DNA of 64,000 bases from CAVPMW01 sp963706515 (lineage in GTDB: Bacteria; Chloroflexota; Anaerolineae; Anaerolineales; UBA4823). The DNA is taken from the NCBI GenBank assembly GCA_963706515.1, contig CAVPMW010000010.1:1-64000 (forward strand), in the 5' to 3' direction. The position numbers were made by a program, and so were the translations under genes. This document shows positions 1 through 11,007 of this stretch, piece after piece (the stretch's first letter is position 1; every line of letters begins with the position of its first letter). The notes beneath the pieces were generated by a model. It did not search any database. It saw only the letters and a list, made by a program, of their open reading frames with translations, and had not been told where the DNA came from.

Positions 1-425
1 CTGGCGCTCGTTTCCACAAATAAAAAAATCCACACAGCTACAGCAAACGGTTCATCGCAGCGACTGTCTGCGAATTCAAGCTCTCCTGCAGCGCAAGCGG
101 CTCATCCTGGTAGAGATGTATATTCTCCAGCACCAGCGGGTCGTATAGATCGCCTACAATCCTGCGGTTCGATTCGAGCAGAAATGGGAATTTACTTAAA
201 ATCATCCTTGAAATCAGCACGATTTCGTTTTTCTCTACCAGATGCTCAAGAATCTCTTGGGATTTTCCCACTGGAAAGGTTGGATCTGGAGGTCTCGAAC
301 CTCCAAGGACGTTTGCAGGGGGACGGCTAAGGTAACATCCAGGTCATCCGCTAACGCACGAGCCATTTCCAGATAGCGCATGCCGGGTCCCGCCATTTTT
401 ACGTCGATCACGTCATTGCAGACGA
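1..425 (-). pseudogene. GT4-type glycosyltransferase, N-terminal part, frameshifted and cut by window edge
   Basis: Reading down from about 425, the minus strand encodes LIVCNDVIDVKMAGPGMRY followed by a typical GT4 N-terminal domain (an ALADDLDVTLAVP segment). The frame breaks near 265 and resumes as a piece containing RIVGDLYDPLVLENIHLY, the acceptor-domain motif of the family. It then hits a stop at 38, but one base away the frame continues as VDFFICGNERQ to the window edge. Two frameshifts in about 400 bp therefore interrupt an otherwise conserved protein. No convincing start codon is visible; the N-terminus may be joined to the GT2 gene above it, which ends at 426. Either a broken gene or sequencing indels. 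Confidence 0.6.
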
Positions 426-1827
426 TTAAAGCCGGGGACGTGGTCGCGGGGTAAATTCCGGCAGTGGCGCTGTCTGGTATGCGCTGATCATGGGTTGGTA
501 GCTGTTGAAATTACCCCATCCCAGGTCAATTCGGGGAGACCATGCCAGATCCGGGGCTGCGGGATCGAACGCGGGTTGGAAAACAGCAACCGGTCGGAAC
601 AAACTCACCCAGGGTTTGGAGCTCGACGCGCAGACGTAGCTGAGAAGGCAACCTGCGAAGATCGTCTCCCCAGCCCGCCAGAACGGCTCTGCAGAGGTCC
701 CATTTACCTTTAAAAAATGAGCCTGTAAAAATAAATAAGTCCGCTGCCAGATAGCTCAACACAAACCAGCAATAAGTAGATAATGAAGCAAGTAGGGTGG
801 TGAAACGCAAGCGTGCATCAGTACACATTGCGCAGCTTCTGAGGGGTGAGAGTGACCTGGGTGCCTGGTTGAAGTCTGGCCGCCGAAGGCGTGTTGAACG
901 ACTGCTCGTGGAGCTGCTCTAACGGTGTATCCCAGCATCCTGGCGCGATAGCACCACTCCGTATCTTCGTAATACATGGGGATACCCTCATCCAAGGGTC
1001 CGATTTTTATCCAGGCTGAGCGCGTGACCAGCGCAGCAGCAAAGCAGGCTGACGGAACCTCCTTCCAGGCATCAAATTGGCCCAGGTCGAGATGGCCCAG
1101 ACCGATATCGCTGCCCCAGGCGAAAGCAGGGGACGTGGTTGCCGAGCCCATTCAGAAACCCTGGCGCCCAGGAAAATTTCAGCTTGGCTGCTACGGCGGC
1201 GCAGGATGGGTCGTCGCGTGCCGTGCTCACCAATTCAGCAACCGCATACGGCTCCAGGCGAACATCCGGGTTCAGGATCAGGAAAAATTCGCCAGCGGCA
1301 TGGCTGATACCCGCATTGATTGCACTGGCAAGGCTGCCGCCTCCTTCCTGAAAATAGACCTGGAGGGTTTTCTCGTGTTGGCTGAGCCAGAGACGGATAT
1401 CCTCACTGGATCCATTATCGACGACAATGATCTCCAGGGGTGCGTAAGTTTGCGAGGACAAGGATGAAATGCATTGGCTGAGCCATTCAAGGCTGTTATA
1501 GTTTACGATTACTGCAGAGACAAGCTGACCGGTGATCTGTCGGATAGTCTTCTGATCTGGAGGCCTCCCCAGATCTGGTTAATAAGCCGGCTTCAGCCAG
1601 ACAGGCCAGCCAGGCGCGGACCTGGTCGGGAGGAATGCTCCCCTGGCTTCCGGGTTGCCAGGAATACATTTGCAATATTCGCTCGAGCTCATTCTCCTGT
1701 GCGTTACGCCATAATGAAACCAGGGTCAAGTCAAAACCACCTTCCCACCCTGGACTGTGGATAAAACAGGCCTGCCGGCAAGCGTGACCGCCTCAACACC
1801 GGCCGGAGCGCAGTATGAAATGTCCAT
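426..1827 (-). pseudogene. GT2 glycosyltransferase with several frameshifts
   Basis: A start ATG at 1827, 2 bp after the stop of the upstream GT4, opens MDISYCAPAGVEAVTLAG. After a shift near 1740 comes a helical stretch of about 70 residues, possibly winged-helix-like, ending AWLACLAEAGLLTR. After a shift near 1500 the GT2 catalytic domain appears: PLEIIVVDNGSSED, then LILNPDVRLEP (the DxD-like metal site), then, after a shift near 1130, PMYYEDTEWCYRARMLGY (the ED catalytic motif). Further shifts near 830 and 600 lead to a tail ending TPRPRPRL at 426. The fragments line up in order as one family-2 glycosyltransferase. The acceptor is unknown. Five or more frameshifts make it non-functional as written. 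Confidence 0.6.
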
Positions 1828-1829
1828 TC

Positions 1830-2891
1830 TTAATTCAGCAAGGTCTGGATGGCTGCTACCCAATCCTTCGCCCGGTATGCCAGAACTCGCTCGGAGTACA
1901 AATAGCGCTGCGCATTCTTGGCCATGGTGTGGCGCAGCTCGGGGTGGGTAAGCATAGTCTCAATAGCATCTTCCCAAACAGAGGCATTATTTTCTACGAG
2001 TAAACCATTGCTCTTATTCTCGACGGTGTCCCGGTATGCCGGGGTGTTGCTATAGATCCCGGGGACGCCAATGGCTGCATAATCCAGGAATTTGATATCA
2101 GATTTATAGGAAGTGAATTCGGTATCTTGCAGGGGAGCTAAACCAATGTCCCAGTGGAGGTGCGTTGTCCACCAGAGCATAAATAAAGGATATTCCATCT
2201 CATCCGGTTTGGGGGAAAAATAGCGCACGGGCAATTGTGCGAGCGATTTTTTGGTCTGCTCGCTACGAAATGCGCAGACGATTTGGAATTCGATCTCGCC
2301 AGGATGGCGCCGGGCGATCGACTCCAAGGCAGGCAATATCATCAAGAAATCGTCATCGTGGGTGAATGTCCCCATGTATCCAATGATTACGCGTGCTTTC
2401 GGATAAATGGCCCGGGCTCGAAGGGTAACGGCTGACGATCAGGCGTTCATCCAGAGCATTCGGCACCACAGCAATATGAGCGTTATCATCGAGAAATAAA
2501 TGCTGCAATTGATAGGTCGAAACGATTACAGCGTCTGCCTGGCGCAGCAGGATTCCGGTGATGGACAAATAATCTTTCTGGAAGCCGGTTGTTGCACCTA
2601 CCTTCAAGCCGTAAAAATTGTCATCAACGGTATAGATAATTTTAGCTCCTGCTCTGCGTATGCGCTGGAGCAAGTTTTCGGCGAGCTCGTACGAGCAATC
2701 CGGACGCCACAGGCGGTCAATAATCACTACGTCGACCGCCGTCCCAAAGTAATCAATATCGTAGGTGAGCTGGAGGCTTGTCCGTGGTTCGTAGGGTGAC
2801 CTAACGGCTGCAGTAGGCGGATATACGCTGAGCTGTGCGGGCGCATATCGGTGCCATATTCATAAATTACGTGTACTTTCAAATCTCCCAT
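1830..2891 (-). pseudogene. GT4-type glycosyltransferase, frameshifted
   Basis: From an ATG at 2891 the product begins MGDLKVHVIYEYGTDMRPHS. The reading frame breaks near 2800 and resumes with VVIIDRLWRPDCSYELAENL and IIYTVDDNFYGLK. It breaks again near 2420 and continues as MGTFTHDDDFLMILPALESI through the GT-B C-terminal domain (KFLDYAAIGVPGIYSNTPAY, a nucleotide-sugar-binding loop) to a stop at 1830. Order and content match a cytoplasmic GT4 enzyme. The frame of the start is continuous with the end of the upstream multidomain protein, so the two may originally have been one chain. The downstream GT2 gene starts 2 bp after this stop. Confidence 0.6.
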
Positions 2892-5829
2892 TATTAAACT
2901 GTCCTTAGGGAACAACGCTTTGAGCATGTTATACACCGGCAGCTCGGTGTAATAGTTTTGCGCGTCGTAGATCGCCTGGCGTTGAATTTGAGCGCGCAGG
3001 CTGTGGTCGTCGATTAGTTTGCCAGGGCCTGATAACACTGCTCCGGATCGGATGTATCTACAGACAGGCAATTCTGCTCATGCCTGGCGAACAGCCCGCC
3101 GCCCCCCCTGGTTGGGAGAAATAGCAAGCCCGGTGGCCATGTTTACGAGCGCGGTAAGACCCATTGCCTGGTAAGTAGAAAAATCAGCGAAGATATCGCA
3201 TTGATTTAGGAGTGTAACTACCTGGCGCTGATTGATCTCCCCGGCCAGCTTCCAGGGAAAATCTCGATGGGAGCTGGTGAAAATCCGGATCGGTGATATT
3301 CGTGCCGAAGAGCAAAAATTCGACCAGCCCTCCAGAGTTCCGGCTGAGACGCCGTAAGATTTCCATCGTCAGCCGAGGACTGCGCCGTTCAGAATTGGGG
3401 CGAATCATCGCTGCGATCCGCAGCGGACGGTTGGGCCATTCTGTTTCGCTGCGCAGCCGGGGTATGTGCAGGTCAGTGTCGAAATAACCACCGACCACGT
3501 GTGAATTTACATTGTGGTGTTCTTTAATCTCACCGTCAATCCATTGGGTTGTAACCAGACGGACGATATTGGGGAGAAAAGTGTAAGACTTCAAATGCTT
3601 TTTGATAGCCGTCGCTGCCTTCTGGATAGAAATAAGGCTCATAGTCCTGGATGAAATAGCCCACAACCAGATCAGGCTGCTTCTTGACTGCGGGAGCCAG
3701 CCAGGCAACGGTTGGATTAAACGTGGCGATCGCCGCGTCGAAACGTTGTGCGACGAGGAATGTCTTCAATTTCTCCGAATATTGTCGGAACATTCAGGTC
3801 TGGATGAAATTTTTCGAAGGACGGCGGTGAGCGCGCAGGTTGTAAATCTGAGCGTCGACGCCCATCCGGCGCATCGCTTGTGCGGCAAGGATAACCAAAT
3901 TCCCGCCACCCCCGCCACCCAGATCGGCAGAATAAACAGCACCTGTTTGCTGCCGAACTGGCGGCTTCCGGTTAGGAGTACGCCCCGGCGGGGGAGGATT
4001 TGCCTGCTATGACTGCGGATTCCTTCCAATACCCGGTTTGTGCGACAATAGGTTGTGCCTTCATCGATCTTCACCTGCCCGTACAATTTTGCCAGAGTGA
4101 CCCCGGCGCGGTCGGATAGGTTTTTACGCCGCTCCCGATTGTAGCTGCGCGATTGTGCGTGATATATGTAAGTATCATCCGCCAGGGCAAGTGTCCAGCC
4201 GGCGCTGCGGGCTCGCAAGCAATAATCGTTCTCCTCGCCGTAGCCTTCTCCAAAATTCGCTTCGTCGAATAATCCGACCCCCTCAAGCACAGCCCGCCGG
4301 ATCAGCAGGCAAAATCCATTCAGGAAAGGCATGCCAGGATATAGCCGCAGAGAGTTTTTGGCTACGCTGGCTGCCATCTCGGCAATCGTTACTCCTGGCG
4401 GAAAGGATTCTCAGCCCAATCACCGTTCGATTCGTATTCAGGGATCGACTGCCAGGAAGCGGTATTTGAGAGAGGCCCAACCAGGCCGATTTTTGGGTCG
4501 GATTGGGCGCACGCTACCAGCCGATCGATCCAGCCAGAAGTTACGATGGTATCGCTGTTCAGCATAATAACGAAGTCGGCTGAGCTCTGGCGCAATCCCT
4601 GGTTGGCTGCCAGGGTATACCCCTTGGCTTTTTCGTTGCGCAGCAAGCTCCACGAGTGTTGGCGCGCAAAGGCAACGAGAAAATCCCGGGTATCCGTCTG
4701 GCTGCCATCGTCAACTATTATGATTGAACATGGAGCGCTGCTGAACTCGGCGACCGATTGAAGGCAGCGCCTTACGTCGTTGAGTGCATCGTGGACACAG
4801 ATGATGATATCAACTGTCTCCTGATGCGGCTCGATGGGCGGGCGCTCGTTGGTTTCGGGGACTTGGATCTCTACGCCTACGTTGGCTGGCTTCAAGCGGT
4901 AGCTTATCTGCAGGAGCAGAATCCTCGCCTGCCAGGAAGCTCTGGAGCGTAACCTGGAGAATATTCCCGATACCCCTTCTCGTCTAAAAACGCGCCAGGC
5001 TCGCACCAGCATATAAATCAGGGTTTCTCTGCGGCTGCCGAGCGAAATCGCTGTTAACCGGAAGCGAATCAGCTGCTGCAGCAGCTGCCAGCTTTCGCTG
5101 GATCGAATTTCGTCCATCTCCAGTTTCGTTTGAGAGAGCTCCAGCATGGTTCGAGAGAGATCGACCTTTTGAGCGATGCCGAGATCGCGCCTTGCGCGGT
5201 TTTCCTGGATGAGAGACCAGTATTTCCGTTCGTAATTGGCAACAACTTGCTCTAAACGAGCCGGGATGCGGCGATAGCGTACCGCCCAGGGAGTAATAAA
5301 TGAAGCATCGAAATCGATATCCCGGAAAAACCCGTTGCGAGCGAAGCATTCCGCCCAGTACTCAGGAGGCTGGACGTTGAAGTGAGTAGCTTCTTTGTAA
5401 TCGAACGGGGTGGACGAGAACAGAATGTCATCCGTGTGCTGGCAAAGATTTTCGACCGCCTTTTCAGCTTCCTGCTTCGGCAGATGCTCTAAAACTTCAA
5501 TCGATACGATCAAGTCGTAGCGCTGCGGAAAGGGTTCAGTAACCGAACCGATACGTACAAAAGGCTGGATATCCGCTTGGACATTCTGAATAGCGTAAGG
5601 GGAGATATCCACGCCGAAAGCCTGGATCCCGCACTCGCGCAGGCTTTCCACCAGGAATCCAAAAGCGCAGCCCGCATCCAGCACAGTACTCGGGTTGATA
5701 TCGCTGGCGATACGGCTGGCTATTCCATTGAAAAAATCCAGCCAGGCCGGGTCGCGCTCGGTAGGGGCGCCCGCAGCTTGTGGCAAAATAAGCGGCATCA
5801 AATAAATCAGAGGAGTTGGATGCATTCAT
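2892..5829 (-). pseudogene. Multidomain methyltransferase-GT2-GT4 (WsaF-like) protein, frameshifted
   Basis: The best start is ATG 5829 (MNASNSSDLFDAAYFATSCG); one extra C near 5760 shifts into the long open frame 5825-4389. That frame carries a SAM methyltransferase domain (VLDAGCAFGFLVESL, then LIVSIEVLEHLP), a helical linker, and a GT2 domain (DIIICVHDALND, IIIVDDGSQTD, VIMLNSDTIV). A shift at about 4385 (NPF / PPGVTIAEM) leads to the rest of GT2 (GEENDYCLRARSAGW). Shifts around 3920, 3800, 3570, 3240 and 3020 break a third domain with GYFIQDYEPYFYPEGSDGY, typical of WsaF-like GT4 rhamnosyltransferases. It resembles the large fused chain-assembly enzymes of S-layer and O-antigen loci. Frameshifts prevent expression as written. 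Confidence 0.62.
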
Positions 5830-5834
5830 CAGGG

Positions 5835-7450
5835 TTATTGGGCGGGAGCGCTAGGCGAGAGGCGACCACATCCGCTCGCCAATTCAGGGGATAAATAATA
5901 ACCAGGTTCTACTTGGATGTAGGTTTGATTCAGGTAATCCAAAATCGGTCTCATAAAGTCTTTCGACGATCTAGTCCACACGAGCACGTGCCTGTCTACA
6001 TAAACCAGGTTCTTTGCCGTTGTTCAACCCGGCAATCAGGTCATTCGTGCCGACTTCTGCAACCCAGGGCCAGAAATAGATATATTTGGATATTGGGCTC
6101 ATTCCTGTGAGGAAGTAAATCAGCGGATCACCCGGATAATATCCCAGGCGGACATCCTTTTGACCGCAAATCAGGTTTTCAATCTTCTTAATATCGGAAG
6201 AGTACTCACGAAAATTGTTATTGTAAGTGAGACTTTTTGGATCGGTAGATGTGTAGAGGAGGGAGGAGTATGAAGCCCAGAGCAACCCCACACCAGCCAA
6301 AATACGCAGAGCCCAATCTATATACCAGACTACCTTCGAGATGATATTCTCCCTCGAGCTGCCACTTCCCAAGAGATTGTTAGAACTAAAATGAGGAAAA
6401 TTAAAGAGCAGCCAGGAGGCTGAAACCAAGGCAAGCAGGACAATCGGGATCATCCGAAAAAAAACATCTGCGCGCATCAGCAGCATGGCCGAGCATAAAA
6501 ACACAAAAGCGGAAGTCAACCATTTCCGAAATAATAACAGGTGCAGACTGTATAAAATGGCCCCCGTCCGCCACAAATAGCCAGCCATCAAATATTGCCC
6601 TACCTGGCTAAAATCATTGAAAGGTAAGCTCAGATTTTGATCGAACCAGAGGTGGGGAGTGAAGACGTGCAACCCGGTTACTACCTGGAGGAAGGCGGCT
6701 GCAACAATATCGCGCGGACTCGTAGGGTGTATTTGGAATAAATCTCCTGGTTGAAGTATAAAAAATCTCGGTAAAAACTCTGGAGAGAGCTCGAAACCCA
6801 CAGAAATACAATAAAAATCAATAAAAACCCGACCGGAATTAGCGCTGAAAGCAAAGTGCGTTTAATACCGGTTTTTGAGACTGCCAGAAAGAGGTACGCC
6901 AGAAGAACGACAACAGACGAGATCGGGTCGGAAAATAAAACGATCGAGGAAAATAATCCGAGGAGAATTAGATCAATCCAGCCGAGGGGAATATTCCGGG
7001 CAGTAGAAGTTGCGGTAATCGCGAAGACAACCAGAACCGCCATTCCCGGCAAACATGTTATACAGCGCCAAGATTTCCTAAATAATAATGTGAAATGAGC
7101 GCCCATACGACGGCGGCGATACCGCTGGCAAGGTAGGAGCGGGTGCGGAAAACGATTATGGCAAAACAAACTATCTGGTAAAAAATGACCGAAAGACGGA
7201 TAAAACGGATCGATGGACCGAAGAGACGAATAATAGCAGCCGCCCAGAGGTATGGAAAGGGGAGATGGTGGGTGAATATATCCCGGTACAGGAGCAATCC
7301 GCGGGTCATGAGCAGACCACCCGCCAGTTTATCGCCTTCATCGACTAAATTGCCAGCATATCGATATTGAAATGCAATAATTGAGGCGATCCCTAAAAGG
7401 ATCAAACCAATGATCGGATTGTTCCAGTGGATTTTGATCCGCTGGAAAAT
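5835..7450 (-). pseudogene. GT-C-type integral membrane glycosyltransferase, frameshifted (paralogue of 47533-49692)
   Basis: Fragments in three frames (about 7450-7058, 7169-6681, 6801-5971) and a tail to TAA 5837-5835 assemble into one polytopic membrane protein. The first extracytoplasmic loop reads NLVDEGDKLAGGLLMTRG, then YRDIFTHHLPFPY. The plus-strand protein at 47533-49692 has the same VDE...G...RG..YRD.F..H.PFPY pattern, with the acidic pair expected at the catalytic site of GT-C enzymes that use lipid-linked sugars. The start is unclear: the frame is open upstream of the TTG at 7405, back into the end of rmlD. Shifts lie near 7100, 6750 and 5985. The methyltransferase-GT gene starts 6 bp inside its stop. 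Confidence 0.6.
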
Positions 7451-7458
7451 AGGCTCTC

Positions 7459-8379
7459 TTAACTGGCGGGAGTTAGTGACTGGGTCGTCATGAGACCTAG
7501 CCAGTCTCCATTGCCAGCTTCAACGCAGCTTGCCAATCGGGCAAGCGCAACCCGAAAGGCTGCATACGCCCGATTGCAGTCCAGCGCGGAAAACAAGGGG
7601 CGCTCTGCAGGCGTGGGAAAATCTGAGGTTAAGGCAGGCTCGAGCTGGCGGGTAACCTGCTCCGAGGGATGCGGATCGAGGGCGAGGATCGCCTGCGCCC
7701 AGTCGTACCGGCTGGCGCTGCCATCGCCTGCCAGGTGGTACAACCCCAACCTGGCTTTCGACCACCCGCGGATATCTGGGCCGGACTTAGCCAATAGCTG
7801 GGCAGTCCACTCGGCGAGCATGCGCGCCCAGGTTGGGCTGGCGACCTGGTCGTTAACTACCCGCAGGACCGGCTGCTGGCGCGACCATTCCAATATCTTG
7901 GTGACGAAGCTCGGCCGGCGCAGGCTGTAGACCCAGCTGGTACGCAAAATTAAATATTGGCCGCCAACTTGCTGGATCGCCTGCTCGCCAGCGAGCTTGC
8001 TCGCACCGTAAACACCCAAAGGGTTGGGAATATCGCTTTCAATGTACGCACTGCCCTTCTTCCCGTCAAAGACGTAGTCGGTCGAGAAGTGGATGAGCAG
8101 CGCACCATACTCTAAGGCTGCCTCCGCCAGCACTCCGGGGGTAATTCCATTGATCGCGTAAGCAATCTCCGCCTCGCTCTCAGCGCGATCGACGGCGGTA
8201 TAAGCCGTTGCATTGATGATTATCTCCGGTTTTGTGCTCTGAATGAGTGGGCGAATGCTTTCCGGGTGGACCAGGTCGATATCCGGATAATCCACAGCGA
8301 TAAGAATGCCTGCGGTAGCCAGCGTGCGCTCCAGCTCCCAGCCAAGCTGACCTTGATTGCCGAGCAAAAGGATCTTCAC
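7459..8379 (-). CDS. rmlD: dTDP-4-dehydrorhamnose reductase
   Basis: This enzyme reduces dTDP-4-keto-L-rhamnose to dTDP-L-rhamnose, the last step of the pathway, in the cytoplasm. The 306-residue product has the NAD(P) motif GNQGQLG (residues 7-13), the STDYVFDG signature (99-106) and the YxxxK catalytic pair (Tyr124, Lys128, in YGASK). Length is normal for RmlD. The start is GTG 8379, overlapping the TGA of rmlA (8378-8376), so the two are translationally coupled. It is the last of four rml genes and is followed within about 10 bp by a broken GT-C gene. Confidence is high. Confidence 0.93.
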   Translation of the reverse strand: MKILLLGNQGQLGWELERTLATAGILIAVDYPDIDLVHPESIRPLIQSTKPEIIINATAYTAVDRAESEAEIAYAINGITPGVLAEAALEYGALLIHFSTDYVFDGKKGSAYIESDIPNPLGVYGASKLAGEQAIQQVGGQYLILRTSWVYSLRRPSFVTKILEWSRQQPVLRVVNDQVASPTWARMLAEWTAQLLAKSGPDIRGWSKARLGLYHLAGDGSASRYDWAQAILALDPHPSEQVTRQLEPALTSDFPTPAERPLFSALDCNRAYAAFRVALARLASCVEAGNGDWLGLMTTQSLTPAS

Positions 8380-9270
8380 ACGTCCTCCAGATTACCCGGC
8401 AGCTCTGTATCGACCAGATGATGGAGGTAGGTGCCATATTGGTTGCCCTGCATCAGCTCTGGCTTGCCGGCGGACTGCATCGGCGGTGATGTAGCCCAGC
8501 CGGTAGGCAATCTCCTCCGGGCAGGAGATCATCATCCCCTGGCGCTCTTCCACCGCCTGGACAAAATTGGCTGCCTGCAGTAGCGATTCGTGCGTGCCGG
8601 CGTCCAGCCAGGCGATGCCGCGCCCCATCACTTCCACCCGCAGGAGCCCGTGCTCCAGGTAAAGACGGTTCAGGTCGGTGATCTCCAGCTCGCCGCGGGG
8701 AGATGGCTTGAGCTGCGAGGCAAATGCAACCACCTGGTTGTCGTAGAAATACAAACCCGGCACGGCATAATTCGAACGCGGCTGCCTGGGTTTCTCTTCG
8801 ATGCTGAGTGCTTTGCCGTTCGGGTCGAACTCCACCACGCCATAGCGCTCCGGATCGCGCACCGGATAAGCAAAGATCAAAGCCCCGCGGGTAAGCTCTG
8901 CGACAGAGCGCAGCCTGGCGCGCAGACCCTGACCGAAGAAGATGTTATCACCCAGGATCAGACAGACCGGATCCTCTCCAGAAAATTCCGGACGGATGAG
9001 AAAAGCTTCTGCCAGGCCGCGCGGTTCGGGTTGTTCGGCATATTCAAATTGCAACCCCCACTGGCTGCCGTCCCCCAGCAATGTCTGGAAGAGGGGCAGG
9101 GATTCTGGGGTGCTGATGACCAGAATTTCACGGATGCCGGCCAGCATCAGCATGGAGAGCGGGTAATACACCATCGGTTTATCGTACACAGGCAGTAGCT
9201 GCTTGCTGATCGCAGTCGTCAGTGGATACAGGCGCGTCCCTTGCCCCCCAGCCAGGATGATCCCCTTCAT
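8376..9270 (-). CDS. rmlA: Glucose-1-phosphate thymidylyltransferase (C-terminal frameshift)
   Basis: Catalyses dTTP + glucose-1-phosphate to dTDP-glucose, the entry step to dTDP-rhamnose. The ATG at 9270 opens MKGIILAGGQGTRLYP, with the nucleotide-binding GGQGTRL loop at residues 8-14 and KQLLPVYDKPM at 23-33. The remainder matches RmlA through PEEIAYRLGYI. Near 8465 the frame slips: the written frame ends at 8392 in an atypical tail, while the neighbouring frame continues as MQGNQYGTYLHHL, the expected RmlA C-terminus, to TGA 8378-8376, directly overlapping rmlD. The gene overlaps the rmlB stop by 4 bp. The shift spares the catalytic core. Confidence 0.9.
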
Positions 9271-10353
9271 GGCTTCCCTCCTCGCTCCGCATAATTGCGC
9301 TTCAACCAGTCCTGGTAAGAACCCTGGCTGCGAATGGCATCGATCCATTCTGGATGCCCCAGGTACCACTCGACAGTTTTCAGCAGACCGGTTTCCAGAG
9401 GACTGCCGCGGCTGCCAGCCAAGCTCCTGGTTGATCTTGTGAATATCCATCGCATAGCGGCGGTCGTGCCCCGGACGATCGGGGACGAACTGAATTAATG
9501 AGCTATGCGGGGTATATGGAGAGCCGGGGAGGCATTCATCGAGAATATCACACAGGGTATTCACGACGGTCAGGTTGGTAGGCTGGTTATTCCCTCCGAT
9601 GCAGTACGTCTCGCCCGGTTTTCCCCTCAGAAGAATGCTGTGAACTGCCTCGCAATGGTCCTCGACGAAGAGCCAGTCGCGGATCTGCCCGCCGTCCCCA
9701 TAAACCGGCAGGGGCATCCCGGATAAGGCATTCAGGATCATCAGGGGAATGAGTTTTTCCGGAAACATGTAGGGACCATAGTTATTGGTGCAGTTCGATA
9801 GGGTCACCTGCATGCCATAGGTATGGGCATAGGCGCGCACCAGGTGATCACTTGCGGCTTTGGTCGCTGAATATGGCGAATTAGGCGAATAGGGCGTGGT
9901 CTCGGAGAACGGGGGATCCCCGGGAGCCAACATCCCAAAGACTTCATCGGTGGAGATATAGTGGAAACGAGTGCCTGCATATGGCGCCTCTTTATATCCT
10001 GCCCAATACTTGCGGGCAGCCTCTAATAAGGTAAAAGTCCCAACATAATTGGTCTGGATAAATGGCGCTGGATCGTGGATCGAGCGGTCAACGTGAGTCT
10101 CGGCAGCGAAATGGACAACGGTGTCGATGTGCTGTTCCCGATAGAGGCTCTCGACTAAAGGCCAATCACAGATGTCGCCGCGGACGAACGTGTGGCGGCT
10201 TTCGTCCGGGAGGTCTTTCAGGTTTTCCAGGCTGCCGGCGTAACTAAGAATGTCCAGGTTGGTCACCCGGACCTGTGGGTCTGAACGGAGCAAGTAGCGC
10301 ACGAAATTCGAGCCGATGAATCCGGCGCCTCCGGTTACCAGGACGTTTTTCAT
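9267..10353 (-). CDS. rmlB: dTDP-glucose 4,6-dehydratase (C-terminal frameshift)
   Basis: Converts dTDP-glucose to dTDP-4-keto-6-deoxyglucose. Starting at ATG 10353 (preceded by GAGGAAAA, a good ribosome site, and preferred over the ATG at 10383), the product has GGAGFIG (residues 8-14), the STDEVFG dehydratase signature (134-140) and Tyr161/Lys165 in YSATK. The frame breaks near 9420 after LGWQPRQ. The adjacent frame resumes with the expected ETGLLKTVEWYLGHPEW and stops at 9267, overlapping the rmlA ATG. Read straight through, the shifted frame runs into rmlA and mimics an RmlB-RmlA fusion, which is an artefact. Confidence 0.9.
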
Positions 10354-10388
10354 AGCGTTTTCCTCGCTCAGATAATCAGTCATACAGG

Positions 10389-10925
10389 TCAGCCTCGGCC
10401 AGACTCATTCCTTGTGAAATCTTTCGGGGATAGGATGGGTGGACGGTCACCGGTTAGCGGCCAGGCAATTGCCAGGGTAGGGTCATTCCACAGGAGAGTG
10501 CGCTCCCATTCGGGGGAGTATAACTGGGTTGCTTTGTAGACGATTTCAGACCACTCACTGATGACATAGAAGCCATGCGCAAACCCGGGTGGGATCCAAA
10601 TTTGGAGCTTGTTCTGCGCCGAGAGACGGAAACCTTCCCATTGGGCGAAGGTGGGAGAGGATTTGCGCAGATCGACGGCTACGTCGAAAATCTCGCCGCT
10701 GATCACACGCACCAGCTTTCCTTGAGCCTGGTGAAGCTGGTAGTGCAGCCCACGCAGGACTCCTTGCCCTGAGCCGGAGTGGTTATCCTGGACGAAGTTA
10801 GTCGGGAGCCCGGCTTCAGCGAAACGTTGGGATTGGTAGGTTTCCAGGAAGAAACCGCGCGCATCCCCGAAAACCTTTGGCTCGATGAGCATTACACCGG
10901 AAAGGCGAGTTGTAGATATCTTCAT
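10389..10925 (-). CDS. rmlC: dTDP-4-dehydrorhamnose 3,5-epimerase
   Basis: A cupin epimerase that inverts C3 and C5 of dTDP-4-keto-6-deoxyglucose on the way to dTDP-L-rhamnose. The product of about 178 residues contains the family markers FGDARGFFLETY, NFVQDNHSGSGQGVLRGLHYQ (the latter with the catalytic His) and IPPGFAHGFYV. I chose ATG 10925 (MKISTTRLSGVMLIEP); a TTG nine bases upstream is also possible. It precedes rmlB by about 35 bp and follows the first ABC exporter, giving the order exporter-rmlC-rmlB-rmlA-rmlD. Confidence 0.93.
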   Translation of the reverse strand: MKISTTRLSGVMLIEPKVFGDARGFFLETYQSQRFAEAGLPTNFVQDNHSGSGQGVLRGLHYQLHQAQGKLVRVISGEIFDVAVDLRKSSPTFAQWEGFRLSAQNKLQIWIPPGFAHGFYVISEWSEIVYKATQLYSPEWERTLLWNDPTLAIAWPLTGDRPPILSPKDFTRNESGRG

Positions 10926-11007
10926 CGTTGGCAATAGAAAATGGGTAGGTGACGAACCGAGCCTGAGGGCAGCATCCAGGATTTATGCGGCAATCTGGTA
11001 AGCGACC

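Noticed and set aside
8392..10383. Apparent RmlB-RmlA fusion protein of 663 residues
   Set aside because: The junction is out-of-frame nonsense; the true RmlB end and RmlA start are visible in their own frames with an ATGA overlap.
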